Source of the DNA: Spartobacteria bacterium UBA5019
Lineage (GTDB): Bacteria; Verrucomicrobiota; Verrucomicrobiia; Chthoniobacterales; Terrimicrobiaceae
Assembly: GCA_002396485.1 (NCBI GenBank)
Contig: DGXZ01000043.1
Coordinates: 35,152 to 51,710, forward strand
Length of the DNA stretch: 16,559 nucleotides
Direction: 5' to 3'
The notes beneath the pieces were generated by a model. The model was given only the letters and a program-made list of their open reading frames with translations, did no database searches and was not told the origin of the DNA. This document shows, in pieces, positions 15,293 through 16,559 of this stretch; the stretch's first letter is position 1, and every line of letters begins with the position of its first letter. A program made the translations under genes and the position numbers.

Positions 15293-16300
15293 ATGAATGA
15301 GAGAACCTCAGCCGGATTAAACCATGTTGATGAGCCCAAAAGGCGGAACTGTCTGCTGGGTGCCTTCATCGGGGACGCGCTGGCGATGCCGGTTCATTGG
15401 TATTACGACCGGGCGGCTTTGGCGCGGGACTACGGCCGCGTGGTCGATCTTGTCGCTCCCAAAAATCCCCATGCTGACAGCATCCTTTGGCGGTCGAGCT
15501 ACACGGCTCCAAATCCCAAAGGCGAAATCCTACACGGGCAGGCCGCATACTGGGGAAGGCGCGGCATTCACTACCACCAGTTCCTGCGGGCGGGAGAAAA
15601 CACGCTGAATATGCAGCTCGCCCTGGAATTGCTCGCCGTGCTTAGCGAGCACGGAAGTTACGACCGGGCCGACTACCTGAAGCTCTACATCGATTTCATG
15701 ACCACGCCCGATCGGCACCGGGACACCTACATCGAAGAATGCCACAGGAACTTCTTCACCAAATACGCACGCGGCAAAAAGCCGGAGGACTGCGGAGGGG
15801 ATGACATCCACATTGGCGGATTGGCCCATGTCCCGATTCTGGCCACTTGGTATGCCGACAACGAATCTGCGGCCCTGGAAGCCGTTCACGAACATGTGCG
15901 GGCGACCCATCGCGGTGAACTTGTGGAGACAGCCACGCGCGACCTCACCAAAATGCTCATCGCCATCCTCAACGGGCGTGGCGTCCGCGAAAGCATCGAA
16001 AAATTCGGTAACGGATGGATTGGACGCAAGAAATTGGAGGCATGGGCGCAGAGACCCGACGAGGAGGTCATTGGATCGATTCTCAGCCCGGCTTGCTACC
16101 TGAAGGACGCCTTTCCCGCCTCACTGTTCCTCGCTTGGAAGTATTCCAACAACCTCGAATCCGCGCTCATAGCCAATACAAACCTCGGCGGCGACAATTG
16201 CCACCGAGGAATTGTCGTCGGAGCCTTGGTCGGAGCCAGCGGCGCAGCGACTCCGGAGCGTTGGGCAAAGAACCTCGTCTGCCACAAGCAGCTGATGTGA
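15293..16300 (+). CDS. Divergent ADP-ribosylglycohydrolase-fold (crystallin J1-like) protein
   Basis: 335 residues from the ATG at 15293, preceded by AGGAGG only 2 nt away; an in-frame ATG at 15218 with GAGG five bases upstream is the alternative. The N-terminal NCLLGAFIGDALAMPVHWYY (about 19-38) and the C-terminal NLGGDNCHRGIVVGALVGA (about 297-315) place it in the ADP-ribosylglycohydrolase / DraG family, whose active members remove ADP-ribose using two Mg ions. Here the usual (T)DDT near the N-terminus is replaced by GENTLN (101-106), and the C-terminal D-x-D-T by D-N-C-H (301-304). A GGDDIHIGG stretch (168-176) is retained. This resembles the crystallin-J1-like branch, so substrate and activity are uncertain. 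It appears to be a single-gene transcript. Confidence 0.85.
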   Translation: MNERTSAGLNHVDEPKRRNCLLGAFIGDALAMPVHWYYDRAALARDYGRVVDLVAPKNPHADSILWRSSYTAPNPKGEILHGQAAYWGRRGIHYHQFLRAGENTLNMQLALELLAVLSEHGSYDRADYLKLYIDFMTTPDRHRDTYIEECHRNFFTKYARGKKPEDCGGDDIHIGGLAHVPILATWYADNESAALEAVHEHVRATHRGELVETATRDLTKMLIAILNGRGVRESIEKFGNGWIGRKKLEAWAQRPDEEVIGSILSPACYLKDAFPASLFLAWKYSNNLESALIANTNLGGDNCHRGIVVGALVGASGAATPERWAKNLVCHKQLM

Positions 16301-16321
16301 CGCTCAAAAAAACTGACATAG

Positions 16322-16528
16322 GCCGCCGAAGCAGTCAGGCATTTTTACGGCTCAAATGCTGGAGAACACAAAACCAACCACCTCGCCAGCGTGCTCGACA
16401 AAACAACCCCCGATCCGCTCTCACTCGACTGCCCCGGTATCGAAGACGGCATTCGCGGAGTGGCCTTCATCGAAACCGTTGTCGCAAACTCGCAAGCCAA
16501 CGCACGCTGGACGCCGCTTTGCGGCTGA
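16322..16528 (+). pseudogene. C-terminal remnant of a Gfo/Idh/MocA oxidoreductase
   Basis: Between an in-frame TAG (16319) and a TGA (16526) there are 68 codons with no ATG start. The translation contains CPGIEDGIRGVAFIETVV followed by NARWTPL, which matches the conserved C-terminal end of Gfo/Idh/MocA NAD(P)-dependent sugar or inositol dehydrogenases. The Rossmann N-terminal domain and most of the protein are missing, and no related coding sequence precedes it within the window. The final codons run into the hairpin repeat (copy B, from 16510), so the natural stop may have been replaced. It is read as a decayed fragment. The fit rests on one motif stretch. Confidence 0.6.
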
Positions 16529-16558
16529 AACTTGGGCCATGCCGGAGGATGGCCCTCC
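16510..16558 (-). repeat. Dispersed double-hairpin repeat, copy B
   Basis: On the minus strand this is the partner of 11669-11717: 40 of 49 bases match. The GGAGG/CCTCC and GCCGC/GCGGC stems are kept, and the second stem is separated by AAA instead of GAA. It reaches the right edge of the window, so its full extent is not visible. Confidence 0.7.
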
Positions 16559-16559
16559 C

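Overview
The window is about 16.5 kb of fairly GC-rich bacterial chromosome carrying mostly housekeeping genes. There is no plasmid, phage, CRISPR array or intact insertion sequence. Lineage cannot be proven from the sequence alone. A DUF2760 gene directly ahead of a divergent Hsp70, a lone trmD, intergenic 'ATTCGTG' repeats and near-absence of Shine-Dalgarno sequences together suggest Verrucomicrobiota or a related PVC-group bacterium (inference).

Layout, left to right. Positions 1-1039 hold the 3' part of a proline-rich, coiled-coil protein gene that began before the window. It converges, with 4 bp between stops, on a leftward cluster running from 5992 to 1044: polyphosphate kinase (ppk), an FmdB-type zinc-ribbon protein, a zinc-ribbon membrane protein (GTGA stop/start overlap), a secreted protein resembling a degenerate MA-clan peptidase, and a small orphan. 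Diverging from ppk is a rightward pair, mnmA (tRNA 2-thiouridylase) and cutA (ATGA overlap), with a good sigma-70-like promoter placed so that mnmA would be leaderless. Leftward again come a membrane protein with an HELTH metalloprotease motif, a strong intrinsic terminator, rpsT (S20), tRNA-Met(CAT) ending only 9 nt before the rpsT start, and tRNA-Arg(CCG).

From 9136 to 11560 a DUF2760 gene and an Hsp70-like gene run rightward as a pair. A 268-bp intergenic stretch follows that is full of inverted repeats. A class A penicillin-binding protein (leftward) and trmD (rightward) then diverge from a 57-bp gap, both with GTG starts. A DUF2256-DUF3253 fusion gene converges on trmD. After a gap of about 380 bp holding a repeat pair comes a divergent ADP-ribosylglycohydrolase-fold protein. 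The window ends with a decayed C-terminal fragment of a Gfo/Idh/MocA oxidoreductase that runs into a second copy of the hairpin repeat found near 11.7 kb.

The recognisable biology is translation support (mnmA, trmD, rpsT, two tRNAs), cell-wall synthesis (PBP1A), polyphosphate metabolism and a chaperone-like module. The least explained parts are the genes downstream of ppk, the DUF2760-Hsp70 pair, the ADP-ribosylglycohydrolase homologue with altered metal-site motifs, and the dispersed repeats. I did not find a convincing new defence or mobile system.
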